Made by a program: the position numbers and the translations under genes. The notes beneath the pieces were generated by a model, which was not told the origin of the DNA, did no database searches, and saw nothing but the letters and a program-made list of their open reading frames with translations. This document shows, piece by piece, positions 1 to 8,080 of a DNA stretch of 64,000 nucleotides; the stretch's first letter is position 1; each line of letters starts with the position of its first letter. Where the stretch lies: the NCBI RefSeq assembly GCF_036014175.1, contig NZ_CP107917.1, positions 930,001 through 994,000 on the forward strand, read 5' to 3'. This DNA is from Streptomyces sp. NBC_00443. Lineage in GTDB: Bacteria; Actinomycetota; Actinomycetes; Streptomycetales; Streptomycetaceae.

Positions 1-8
1 CGGCAGGG

Positions 9-430
9 TCATTCGCTCACGTCGACGCTGTACCCCCGGGCCAGGTCGGCCAGACCATGGTCGTAGCCTGCCCAACGGCACGCAGCCACCAGCCATCGCC
101 ACGGCGGTAGATCTCGGCGAGGATCATCGTGCGCTCGGTGGTTGCGGCGGCAATGACTACCCTGCGGATTTCCAGCGGCATACGCTCCAAATCCGCGGTG
201 ACGGCCTACTCAGTCGGGCCGTCCACGGCAAGCCTTACGGTGCCCTCCGGGTGCTCGGGTGCGCCGTAGAAGACGAAGTCCTCGTCGCCTGGCCCTGGCA
301 CCTGTTCATTCCCGTCGAGCGTAAAGGCGACGACCTCGACGTCGCAGACGGTGGGCTGAACCCAAGTGGCAGTAACTGTCCAGGCTGTGTCGGTGTCGGG
401 CAGGTCGATGACGGCGCCTCGAACCAACAT
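9..430 (-). pseudogene. Broken TerD-family (tellurite/stress) protein gene
   Basis: The conceptual protein has the TerD hallmark of acidic residues followed by DEDFVFYGAP (in the first third), then a segment matching the end of the family (ILAEIYRRGDGWWLRAVGQ, then GYDHGLADLARGYSVDV). TerD proteins are Ca2+-binding and linked to tellurite and oxidative stress resistance. The reading frame is broken twice. There is an in-frame TAG at 206-208. A one-base loss near position 67 (CAGGC where CAGGGC is needed) throws the last 20 residues out of frame. Start ATG at 430 is chosen because family similarity begins there; an upstream start at 469 is possible. Two lesions make true decay more likely here than in the other frameshifted genes of the window. 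Confidence 0.7.
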
Positions 431-713
431 CTCTGCCGTGGTTCGAGGAGCCGCGGTCAGTTGCACCAAATCAGCGTCGTCCCAGTCGGTGAACCGCCCC
501 TCGAAGGACGCACCACGCTGCCGGTTGGCCCCATTCAGCAGTTCCAGCCCCCCTCTCGGACGTCTTCAGGATCTGCCTCCTGCGGTCATCCGGGGCTGGC
601 CGTGTGACGCCAACGGTGCGCACCCATGCGTACTTGCGTGCGCCCGTCGCTCGACTCGTACCTGCGGCGTTGGCCTCAGAACTCGCTACCAACCACCAAG
701 GAAGGGGGCACCC

Positions 714-959
714 GTGGAACCCGGTGTTCACGTCACCCCGGAACTCTCCGGATGGTTCCGTCACGTCCTCGCACGAACCTCCGCCGCAGGGCTCACAGCC
801 TTCGCCGGCGACGGAAACTCCACCGCTCCGTACCTCACCACCCGCCAGGGAAGCCGACGCTTCTCCGCCGGAATGGCCCACGCGGCCACCGACAGCGTCC
901 AGGACGCCGCATACACACTGCTCGGCCTCCAGCGCAGCGCATTTCGGATCGGACACTAG
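714..959 (+). CDS. Possible small hypothetical protein
   Basis: An 81-residue reading frame starts with GTG, preceded by a purine-rich AAGGAAGGGGG about 5 bases upstream, and ends at a TAG. Codon use is reasonable for Streptomyces (mostly G/C at third positions) though with more A-ending codons than neighbours. I recognise no domain. The C-terminal half (FSAGMAHAATDSVQDAAYTL) could form one amphipathic helix. Nothing around it explains a role: upstream is the broken TerD-like gene and downstream is non-coding DNA. It may be a remnant of a larger gene. Overlapping open frames on both strands show weaker codon bias. Confidence 0.3.
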   Translation: MEPGVHVTPELSGWFRHVLARTSAAGLTAFAGDGNSTAPYLTTRQGSRRFSAGMAHAATDSVQDAAYTLLGLQRSAFRIGH

Positions 960-1352
960 CTGCGCTGCGGACAGATAGCGGTGACATCGGAAATTGTGGA
1001 ATCTCCACAAGGCGGCAGTGTGAGCGACGCTGCCCTTCCGCAACGCCTGACTCAACCGCCAGCCAGGTCAGCATCGGTCCGGACACCACCGAACCTGCAA
1101 ACGCCTACGTAAGCGCCGAAGCTGGGAAAAGAGCCCTCCATCCGAGCCTGATGAGGCGTCAGCAAAGTCAGCATTAGGTCAGCAAGAGTCCTGCCAAAGC
1201 CGCCCCCAGACAGCCACACTGTGGAATCGCCAACCGCACCGGCCTGAGCCAGCCGGCTGTTCGGACGCCTTCCGGCAGGCAGGTGGAAGATGGCGAGAAT
1301 TACCCGCCGACCTTCCGCCCGACGGCCACCAACGCAGACGCGTTCCCGCAGG
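960..1352. other. Intergenic stretch without recognisable gene
   Basis: About 390 bases between the small frame at 714-959 and the pirin gene. Open frames exist but have no start signals or recognisable protein similarity. Between 1158 and 1190 the motif GTCAGCA recurs three times in short order. No convincing terminator hairpin or RNA gene is seen. Together with the broken TerD-like gene this looks like decayed or boundary DNA. Confidence 0.4.
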
Positions 1353-2318
1353 TCAGCGCACCCTTCCCCGCGGTTTCAACGGCACCGGCGGTACGTTCGG
1401 TGCGGGCAAGGGGGCACCGTCGTACCCCTTCACCTCCCCGAACCGCGAGCCTTCCATCCAGTCCCGACGCGCCTGTTCGATCTCCTCCTGCGTCCGCCCG
1501 ATCCAGTTCCAGAACATGATCAGCTCCTCCTCGAACGGCTCGCCGCCGAGGAGCATCAGGCCGGCGTCCGACTCGGCGCGCAGCGGGAGTTCGGTGCGGC
1601 CGCAGCCGAGGTAGAGCATGGAGCCAGGGAGTACGGGCACGCCGTCCACGTGGGCCTCGCCCGACATGGACAGGACGGCGTACTCGAAGTCCGGCTCCAG
1701 GGGGAGGCGTACGTCCGCGCCGCGCGACAGGGTGAGGTCGGCGCCGACGATCGGGGTGTACGTCGTGCCGGGTGAGGTCGCGCCGTCGAGGCCGCCGAGG
1801 ATCAGCGTGGCCCGCAGGCCCGGCGCCGTGACGACCGGCAGGTCAGCGTGGTGTTCGAAGTGCGGGTCGGTGTGGCGGTGGCCGTCCGGGAGGGCGACCC
1901 ACAGCTGGGCGCCGTGCAGGAGGCGGGCGTGGGACTTCGGGCTCTCCTCGGAGTGGCTGATCGCCCGGCCGGAGGTCATCAGGCCCAGCTCGCGCGGGTG
2001 GATCGTCTGGAGGCTGCCCGTGGAGTCCCGGTGCAGCACCTCGCCCTCGTGCAGCCAGCTCACCGTCTGCAGACCCATGTGCGGGTGCGGCGGCACCTGC
2101 ATGCCGGGCTCGTCGGCGATGTCGTCGGGACCGTAGTGATCGACGAAGCACCAGGCGCCGACCATGCGCCGGCCCAGGTTGGGCAGCAGGCGGCGGACTT
2201 CGGTGGATTCGCCGAGCTTGACGCGGCGAGGGCTGAGGAGTTCGCGTACGGGCTCTGCCACGACGAAACCGCGGCCGCCGCAGATGGCAGGCACCGCCTC
2301 GCGATCAAGATTGCTCAT
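1353..2318 (-). CDS. Pirin family protein
   Basis: A 321-residue bicupin of the pirin family. Known members are metal-binding nuclear or cytosolic proteins, and some have quercetin 2,3-dioxygenase activity or modulate redox enzymes. The N-terminal cupin carries the metal-ligand pattern HPHMGLQTV at residues 78-86 and HSE at 122-124, matching the three His plus Glu set of pirins. The C-terminal region has the usual WNWIGRTQEEIEQARRDW signature. ATG 2318 is preferred; a TTG three codons upstream is possible. It is transcribed divergently from the MarR gene at 2431. The shared 112-base gap holds a repeated operator-like element, so control by that regulator is likely (inference). Confidence 0.93.
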   Translation of the reverse strand: MSNLDREAVPAICGGRGFVVAEPVRELLSPRRVKLGESTEVRRLLPNLGRRMVGAWCFVDHYGPDDIADEPGMQVPPHPHMGLQTVSWLHEGEVLHRDSTGSLQTIHPRELGLMTSGRAISHSEESPKSHARLLHGAQLWVALPDGHRHTDPHFEHHADLPVVTAPGLRATLILGGLDGATSPGTTYTPIVGADLTLSRGADVRLPLEPDFEYAVLSMSGEAHVDGVPVLPGSMLYLGCGRTELPLRAESDAGLMLLGGEPFEEELIMFWNWIGRTQEEIEQARRDWMEGSRFGEVKGYDGAPLPAPNVPPVPLKPRGRVR

Positions 2319-2391
2319 GGCGCCCAAACTAGCCCTGTCCGGGCCATCACGTCAGTCCGTCACCCTGCGCTGTCCGGATGCCGTTGAGAAA

Positions 2392-2418
2392 ATAGTAGCC
2401 ATGGATATAGTAGCCATG
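2392..2418. promoter_or_regulatory. Direct repeat ATAGTAGCCATG x2, putative MarR operator
   Basis: The 12-base sequence ATAGTAGCCATG occurs at 2392-2403 and 2407-2418, a period of 15 bases. It lies in an unusually A/T-rich patch of the pirin/MarR divergent promoter and ends 12 bases before the chosen MarR start. The position suggests autoregulation and control of pirin. The ATG inside each copy is in frame with the MarR gene or near it, but ATA codons and the lack of a ribosome site argue against those starts. Confidence 0.5.
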
Positions 2419-2430
2419 TACTGTATTGGC

Positions 2431-2922
2431 ATGAGCAAGGGTTCCGAGAAAGCCACGCCCGGTTTCCTGGTGTGGCGCCTGTCCACGAAGTGGCGGGTCG
2501 CGGTCGACCGAGCCGTGGCCCCGCTGGGGCTCACCCACGCGCAGTACGCGCTGGTGGCCTCGCTGTACGGCATGCAGCGCCACGGAGAGCGCCCCAGCCA
2601 GCGGCGCCTGGCCGACCACACCGGGCTGGAGGCGCTGTACGTGTCCAAGCTGGCGCGCGCCCTGGAGAGCGCCGGCCTCCTCGAACGCACCCGGGACCCC
2701 CGTGACCCGCGCGCGGTGCAGCTGGCGCTGACCGAGCAGGGCCGGGAGCGGACCCGGCAGGCGATCGAGGTCGTGCACGGGCTCCTGCAGCAGTTGCTGG
2801 CACCCCTCGGCGGCCTGGACAGCGCGCGGGCGCGGGAATTCACCCGTGACCTCGCGGTCCTGCTCGACGCACCGCTTGACCTGCTTGCCCCAGACAGCGA
2901 GTCCGACAAGGAGCAGTCATGA
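2431..2922 (+). CDS. MarR family transcriptional regulator
   Basis: A 163-residue winged-helix regulator. The DNA-binding region spans about residues 35-105, with the recognition helix around ADHTGLEALYVSKLARALE and a wing containing DPRDPRAVQLALTEQG, the classic MarR signature. Dimer helices flank it. Such proteins usually repress a divergent gene and release DNA on binding phenolic ligands or oxidation. The start at 2431 (MSKGSEK) is chosen over in-frame ATGs at 2401 and 2416 because those lie within the repeated operator-like DNA. The stop overlaps the next gene by four bases (ATGA), so the two are translationally coupled. Confidence 0.9.
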   Translation: MSKGSEKATPGFLVWRLSTKWRVAVDRAVAPLGLTHAQYALVASLYGMQRHGERPSQRRLADHTGLEALYVSKLARALESAGLLERTRDPRDPRAVQLALTEQGRERTRQAIEVVHGLLQQLLAPLGGLDSARAREFTRDLAVLLDAPLDLLAPDSESDKEQS

Positions 2923-3365
2923 CCACCACCACTCCCCTGCTCGACCCCCGCGTCATAGCTCTGGCCCACTACGCGAGCCGCGCGCTTCTCGAGCGTGTAC
3001 TGGCCCGCCACGGCGCGACGTTCCAGCAGTCCGTCACCCTCCGGCTCGTCAACGTCGCCGACGGACCCGTCGAGCGCGACCGCCTCGTCGACAGCGTCGT
3101 CGGCGCGCTGAAGATCGACGCCGCGCAGGCCCACTCCGTGGTCGACGAGCTGATCGTCGCGCAGCTGCTGGCCCCGCAGGAGCCGTCCCAGGTTCGGATC
3201 ACGGAGGCCGGACGGGAGTTGTACGAGCGGACCTCCGCCGAGACCGCTCCCATCTCCGCCCGGGTCTACGCCGGCATCCCCACGGAGGATCTGGCCGCCG
3301 CCGGGCGCGTACTGACCCTCATCACCGAGCGGGCCGACGCCGAGCTCGCCGCCATGAACGGGTAG
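2919..3365 (+). CDS. MarR-like winged-helix protein, partner of upstream MarR gene
   Basis: A 148-residue protein that looks like a second, divergent MarR-type winged helix. Residues 35-110 contain an HTH-like stretch (VERDRLVDSVVGALKIDAAQAHSVVDELIVAQLL) followed by a short beta wing (VRITEAGRELYERT). Its ATG overlaps the stop of the MarR gene (ATGA), so stoichiometric production and possibly hetero-dimerisation are likely (inference). The recognition region is less typical than in its neighbour, so it could act as an accessory or antagonist rather than an independent DNA binder. The family is commonly annotated as a MarR regulator in streptomycetes. Confidence 0.7.
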   Translation: MTTTTPLLDPRVIALAHYASRALLERVLARHGATFQQSVTLRLVNVADGPVERDRLVDSVVGALKIDAAQAHSVVDELIVAQLLAPQEPSQVRITEAGRELYERTSAETAPISARVYAGIPTEDLAAAGRVLTLITERADAELAAMNG

Positions 3366-3438
3366 CCCCGGCACCCCGCGTCAAGTAGTGGAATATTGAA
3401 CCACTGGGCTCCGTTGACGGCCTCGAAGGAGGTCACGA

Positions 3439-3786
3439 GTGGACACGACGTACTACGACCACGGAGCACCGGCCGAGCGCTGGGAGCGTGCGCGGATGTT
3501 CTTCGACGCCAAGGACTACGCCGCCGCTGCGCGCGTCCTGGGCAAGCTGGTCGAGGAGGTGCCGGAGCAGACCGGGCCCCGGCTGCTGCTGGCGCGCGCC
3601 TACTACCACTCGGCCCAACTGCGGCGAGCGGAGGGCGAGTTGCGGATCGTCGTCGAGCGCGACCCGGTCGAGCACTACGCCCGGCTGATGCTGGGCCGCA
3701 CCCTGCAACGGCAGGGCCGGGACGAGGAGGCGGAGCCGCATCTGCGCCTCGCCTCGGCGCTCGCGGGTGACTTCGAGCAGCTCTGA
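3439..3786 (+). CDS. Small tetratricopeptide-repeat protein
   Basis: A 115-residue protein made of about three TPR units: ERARMFFDAKDYAAAARVLG, then RLLLARAYYHSAQLRRAEGEL, then YARLMLGRTLQRQGRDEEAEPHL. TPRs form helical scaffolds for protein-protein contacts. It starts with GTG behind a clear GAAGGAGG ribosome site at 3425-3432. No signal peptide or enzyme domain is present, so it is probably a cytoplasmic adaptor. It follows the MarR pair by 73 bases with its own A/T-rich spacer (GGAATATTGAACC near 3390-3402), so it may have its own promoter. A strong hairpin at 3818-3862 ends transcription. Confidence 0.8.
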   Translation: MDTTYYDHGAPAERWERARMFFDAKDYAAAARVLGKLVEEVPEQTGPRLLLARAYYHSAQLRRAEGELRIVVERDPVEHYARLMLGRTLQRQGRDEEAEPHLRLASALAGDFEQL

Positions 3787-3817
3787 GCAGGGTCGAGTAG
3801 CAGCTCTTTGCGACATC

Positions 3818-3862
3818 GAGACGAGGGGCCCGGTTCCCTCTCGGAACCGGGCCCCTCGTCTC
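3818..3862. terminator. Perfect 20-bp hairpin, likely bidirectional terminator
   Basis: Arms 3818-3837 and 3843-3862 are perfectly complementary over 20 bases (GAGACGAGGGG... pairing with ...CCCCTCGTCTC), with a five-base loop CTCTC. It sits between the convergent TPR and PepSY genes. Streptomyces terminators often lack a U-tract, as here. Confidence 0.85.
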
Positions 3863-3901
3863 GTCCGTCGGCTCTTGCGGCCGTCCGTCGGCTCTTGCGG
3901 C
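3862..3901 (+). repeat. Tandem duplication of a 20-base unit
   Basis: Two exact adjacent copies of a 20-base unit (beginning CGTCCGTCGGCTC) at 3862-3881 and 3882-3901, directly after the terminator arm and 16 bases before the end of the PepSY gene. It looks like a recent slippage duplication in non-coding DNA. Confidence 0.8.
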
Positions 3902-3916
3902 CGGCTTCCCGGCTGC

Positions 3917-5316
3917 CTAGTTCACTTCCGCGGGCCCTCGCTTGTCCCGCCGATGGGCCACCTCGCCGAGGACGACATCCACGACGACGAACGCGGCCAG
4001 CGAGATGCCGAGCAGCGGCACGAAGTAGCCGACCACGGCGACGACCGCCACCAGCGGGACCAGGATCTGCGGGGGCACCTGCTGCCAGGCGCCGCGTGGG
4101 ATCGGCCGGCCGAACGCGGAGCCGCGGCCGCGCTGCCACCACATGCGGTAGCCCCACACGATCAGCAGGATCAGCGAGAGCGCGAGCGCCATGAGGGCGA
4201 TCTGGTTGACCAGACCGAAGAGGACCCCGGTGTGCAGGTCGATGCCCCAGCGGGTCAGCTTGGCGAGCACCGGGTATTCGGCGAACCTCAGCACGTCGAC
4301 GACCTCGCCGCCGGCCGGGTCGATGGCGACCGAGTCCTGCTTCGTCGGCCAGGTGCGCTGCACCTGCCGCACCACGTACGCGGACGAGTCGTCGGCGGGC
4401 GGCACGATCTCCACGGGATCGCCAAGGCCCTCGGCGCGGGCGGACGCCAGCACCTTGTCGAGGCCCACGCCGTGCTCGCCGCTGCCACCCGTGCCGGCGG
4501 CGCTGCCGTGACCCCCGTGTTCGCCGCCCGCCGTCGCCGAGATGGACGGCGTGGCCTGGCCGAGGAGGTGCGCAGTTCGTCGATGTTGGCACCGGCGTAG
4601 GCCGACCAGGTGAGGCCGGTCGCCGAGAGGAAGATGAACCCGATCGCGGCCCAGACGCCGACGGTGCCGTGCAGGCCTAGCGTGCGGCGGCGCCCGCTGG
4701 TGCCCCGCACCTTGCGCAGGGCGCGGCGGCGGGAGAACCACAGCACCAGGCCGCCGGCCGCGATCACCCACAGCCAGCTGGCGGCGAGCTCGCTGTAGTA
4801 GCGGCCGGTCTCACCGAGGTGCAGGTCGCGGTGGAACTCGTCGATCCAGGTGCGCAGGGGCAGCGCGCCGGTCGAGCCGTACTGCTCCAGGGCGCCGCGT
4901 ACCTCGGCGGTGTACGGGTCGACGAACACGGCCAGCGCGTGCTCGGCGTCGACGCCCTTGACGCCGGACAGCATGACCCTGGTCGACTCGTCGTCGGCCG
5001 GGGAGGGTCGTATCGCCGAGACCGTGCCCTCGGGGTGGGCCTTGCGCGCGGCGGCGACCTGCTCGGATATCGGCAGTTTCGCGTCACCGACCGGGACGTA
5101 CATCTCGTGGGCGTACACGATCTTCTCGGCCTGGAATGCTCCGGCGTACAGGAAGCCGGTGGCCGCGGCGACGAGCAGGAACGGCGCGACGAGCACTCCG
5201 GCGTAGAAGTGCAGACGCAGAATCAGCGGGCGCAGCGGTGCCCATCTGCGGGGCGGCGACGCCGGGGCGTCGGGCTGCGTCGCCTCCTCCGTGGTGGTGG
5301 CGGGAGCGGTGGACAT
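3917..5316 (-). pseudogene. PepSY-associated membrane protein, frameshifted
   Basis: A membrane protein of about 466 residues (once repaired) of the PepSY_TM family, often linked to iron or copper reduction and uptake. The N-terminal part has a membrane helix (FYAGVLVAPFLLVAAATGFL) and PepSY-like repeats with KAHPEGTVSAIRPSP. A helix around WLWVIAAGGLVLWF follows, then a periplasmic loop rich in His and Gly (GGEHGGHG). The C-terminal half has VNQIALMALALSLILLIVWGY and two more helices. The frame is lost near 4567, where a C appears missing from an ACCC run, so residues after NIDELRT continue in another frame. Nothing else looks damaged; a sequencing error is plausible. A divergent deformylase gene lies upstream. 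Confidence 0.75.
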
Positions 5317-5477
5317 CGGCGGCTTCTCCGGGGGTGGGACGGGGAGTGGGGACGTTTCCTTCGGTGCTGCTGTGGTCCAGTAGTCGGACGAAGGGGCCGT
5401 CGAGTTCCAGGCGTGTTAAGTGGCGTGCGTCACACGGGAGTCGGCGAGCGGCGTGGGTGCCGTGGCATGCTGGCGCG

Positions 5478-6125
5478 ATGGCACTTCCGAACGAGCGCGC
5501 CCCCTTGGCCGAGCAGGTCGAGCAACTCCTGGCCACCGAGGGACCGTTGCCCATCGTGGCGGCCGGCGACCCGGTGCTGCGGCGCCCCACCGAGCGCTTC
5601 GACGGCCAGCTGGACCCGGCGCTGCTGTCCCGCTTCGTCGAGGCGCTCCGGGTCACCATGCGCGCGGCACCGGGCGTCGGCCTCGCCGCGCCGCAGGTCG
5701 GCGTGGGGCTGCGGATCGCGGTGATCGAGGACCCGGCGCCGGTGCCGGAGGCTGTGCGGCTGGTGCGCGGGCGGGTGCCGCAGCCGTTCCGGGTGCTGGT
5801 GAACCCGTCGTACGAGCCCGTCGGTGGCGACCGTGCCGCGTTCTTCGAGGGCTGTCTGAGCGTGCCGGGCTATCAGGCGGTGGTGGCCCGGCCGGCCGAG
5901 GTGCGGCTGACCGGCGAGGACGAGCACGGGCACGCGGTCGACGAGGTCTTCACGGGGTGGCCCGCCCGTATCGTGCAGCACGAGACGGACCACCTCGACG
6001 GCGTGCTCTACCTGGACCGGGCCGAGTTGCGTTCACTCTCCTCGAACCAGGCGATGGCCGAGCTCTGGGCACAGCCCTCCCCGGGCGAGGCGGCGCGGGC
6101 CCTCGGCTTCGAACTGCCCGACTGA
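5478..6125 (+). CDS. def: Peptide deformylase
   Basis: A 215-residue deformylase that removes the formyl group from N-terminal methionine of nascent proteins. All three motifs are present: GVGLAAPQ at 66-73, EGCLS at 124-128 and QHETDH at 167-172, giving the Cys and two His metal ligands and the catalytic Glu. It has a slightly extended N-terminus. ATG 5478 is chosen because the protein reads naturally from MALPNERAPL; longer upstream frames lack similarity. Streptomycetes carry several def paralogues. This one stands alone rather than next to fmt, so it is probably an accessory copy. Its stop is five bases from the convergent flavoprotein gene. Confidence 0.95.
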   Translation: MALPNERAPLAEQVEQLLATEGPLPIVAAGDPVLRRPTERFDGQLDPALLSRFVEALRVTMRAAPGVGLAAPQVGVGLRIAVIEDPAPVPEAVRLVRGRVPQPFRVLVNPSYEPVGGDRAAFFEGCLSVPGYQAVVARPAEVRLTGEDEHGHAVDEVFTGWPARIVQHETDHLDGVLYLDRAELRSLSSNQAMAELWAQPSPGEAARALGFELPD

Positions 6126-6130
6126 GTACG

Positions 6131-7564
6131 TCAGTTGTCGCGGTACGACTCCAGCAGCCGCAGCCACACCTCGCTGATCGTCGGATATGACGGAACCGCG
6201 TGCCACAGCCTGCTGATCGGCACCTGCCCGACGACCGCGATCGTCGCCGAGTGGATGAGCTCACCGATGCCGGGGCCGACGAACGTGACGCCGAGCAGGA
6301 TCTCGCGCTCCAGGTCGACGACCATGCGGGCACGGCCCTTGTAGCCCTCGGCGTACACGGACGCCCCCGCGACCGAGGCGAGGTCGTAGTCGACGGCGCG
6401 GACGCGGTGACCGGCCTGTTCCGCTTCGGCCAGGGAGAGGCCCACGGAGCCGGCCTCGGGGTCGGTGAAGACGACCTGGGGGACGGCGGCATGGTCGGCG
6501 GTGGCCGAATGGGCGCCCCACGGGTCGGATTCCAGGAGCGGGACTCCGGAGGCGCGGGCGGCGATGGCCGCGCCCGCGATACGGGCCTGGTACTTGCCCT
6601 GATGGGTGAGAAGGGCACGGTGATTGATGTCCCCCACCGCGTACAGCCACTCGCTGCCGGTGACGCGCAGACTGTCGTCGACCTCCAGCCAGGAACCGGG
6701 CGTGAGGCCGACGGTGTCCAGGCCGAGGTCGTCGGTGCGCGGGGCGCGCCCGGTCGCGAAGAGGATCTCGTCGGCCTCGATACGGCCGCCGTTGTCGGTG
6801 ACGACCACGACCGTGCCGTTCTCACGGGTCACCGACTCGACCGAGGTGCCGGTGCGGACGTCGACGCCGGCCTCGGTGAGCGCCTCGGCGACCATCTCGC
6901 CGGCGAAGGGCTCCATGCGGTTGAGCAGGCCCTTGCCGCGCACGAGGAGCGTGACGCCGGAGCCGAGGGCCTGATAGGCCGTGGCCATCTCGGTGGCGAC
7001 CACTCCCCCGCCGACCACGACCAGCCGGCCGGGCACGGACTGGGCGCTGGTGGCCTCGCGGCTGGTCCACGGCCTGACCTCGGCGAGTCCGGGCAGGTCG
7101 GGGAGCATGGCGCGGGTGCCGGTGGCCAGGGCGACGGCGTGCCGGGCGGTCAGCAACTGGCGTGCGCCGTCGGGCCCGGTCACCTCCACCGTGCGGGGTC
7201 CGGTGAGGCGGCCGTGGCCGCGGTGGAAGTCGGCGCCGATGCCGGCCAGCCATTGGACCTGGCCGTCGTCGTTCCAGTTCGAGGTGAATTCGTTGCGCCG
7301 GGCGAGGACAGCGGCCGCGTCGAGGGGGCCCTGTACCGAGTCGCTGAGGCCCGGCAGGCGGCGGGCGTCAGCCTGGGCGATGACCGGGCGCAGCAGTGTC
7401 TTGCTGGGCATGCACGCCCAGAACGAGCACTCCCCGCCGACCAGCTCGCTCTCCACCACCGCGGTGGTCAGACCGGCCGCACGGGTGCGGTCGGCCACGT
7501 TCTCCCCCACCGGTCCGGCTCCGACCACCACGACGTCGTACACGTTGGAATCCGTTTCCGTCAT
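6131..7564 (-). CDS. Pyridine nucleotide-disulfide oxidoreductase (mercuric-reductase / lipoamide-dehydrogenase type)
   Basis: A 477-residue two-dinucleotide-binding-domain flavoprotein. It has the FAD site VVGAGPVGENVA near residue 13, a redox-active pair Cys46/Cys51 in GGECSFWACMPSK, the NAD(P) site VVGGGVVATEMATAYQALG in the middle, a second FAD motif (YAVGDINHRALLTHQGKYQA) and a dimerisation domain at the end. The spacer between the two cysteines (SFWA) differs from the LNxG of lipoamide dehydrogenase and glutathione reductase, a variant common in actinobacterial paralogues of unknown substrate. The usual C-terminal His-x4-Glu active-site pair is replaced by WHAVPSYPTISE, consistent with the class. 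Start ATG 7564. Thioredoxin is divergent across a 120-base gap. Confidence 0.9.
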   Translation of the reverse strand: MTETDSNVYDVVVVGAGPVGENVADRTRAAGLTTAVVESELVGGECSFWACMPSKTLLRPVIAQADARRLPGLSDSVQGPLDAAAVLARRNEFTSNWNDDGQVQWLAGIGADFHRGHGRLTGPRTVEVTGPDGARQLLTARHAVALATGTRAMLPDLPGLAEVRPWTSREATSAQSVPGRLVVVGGGVVATEMATAYQALGSGVTLLVRGKGLLNRMEPFAGEMVAEALTEAGVDVRTGTSVESVTRENGTVVVVTDNGGRIEADEILFATGRAPRTDDLGLDTVGLTPGSWLEVDDSLRVTGSEWLYAVGDINHRALLTHQGKYQARIAGAAIAARASGVPLLESDPWGAHSATADHAAVPQVVFTDPEAGSVGLSLAEAEQAGHRVRAVDYDLASVAGASVYAEGYKGRARMVVDLEREILLGVTFVGPGIGELIHSATIAVVGQVPISRLWHAVPSYPTISEVWLRLLESYRDN

Positions 7565-7684
7565 GTGGTCAGTCTTACGGGTGGTGTGCGCAGTGGCCAC
7601 ACGGGTACGCGCGCGGAATACGCGGCCGTACGGCCCTGTTGACGCCGACGGCACCGCCCCGACACCAGGAAGAGGGAAAACGCC

Positions 7685-8071
<387 letters not shown>

Positions 8072-8080
8072 GGCGCTGCT

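Noticed and set aside
471-1055. Long open frame on the minus strand in the start region
   Set aside because: No family motif, poor codon bias and no ribosome site; reads like random high-GC open DNA.
2401-2430. Longer MarR start at 2401 or 2416
   Set aside because: In frame, but the codons are A/T-rich (ATA), overlap the repeated operator-like DNA and have no ribosome site.
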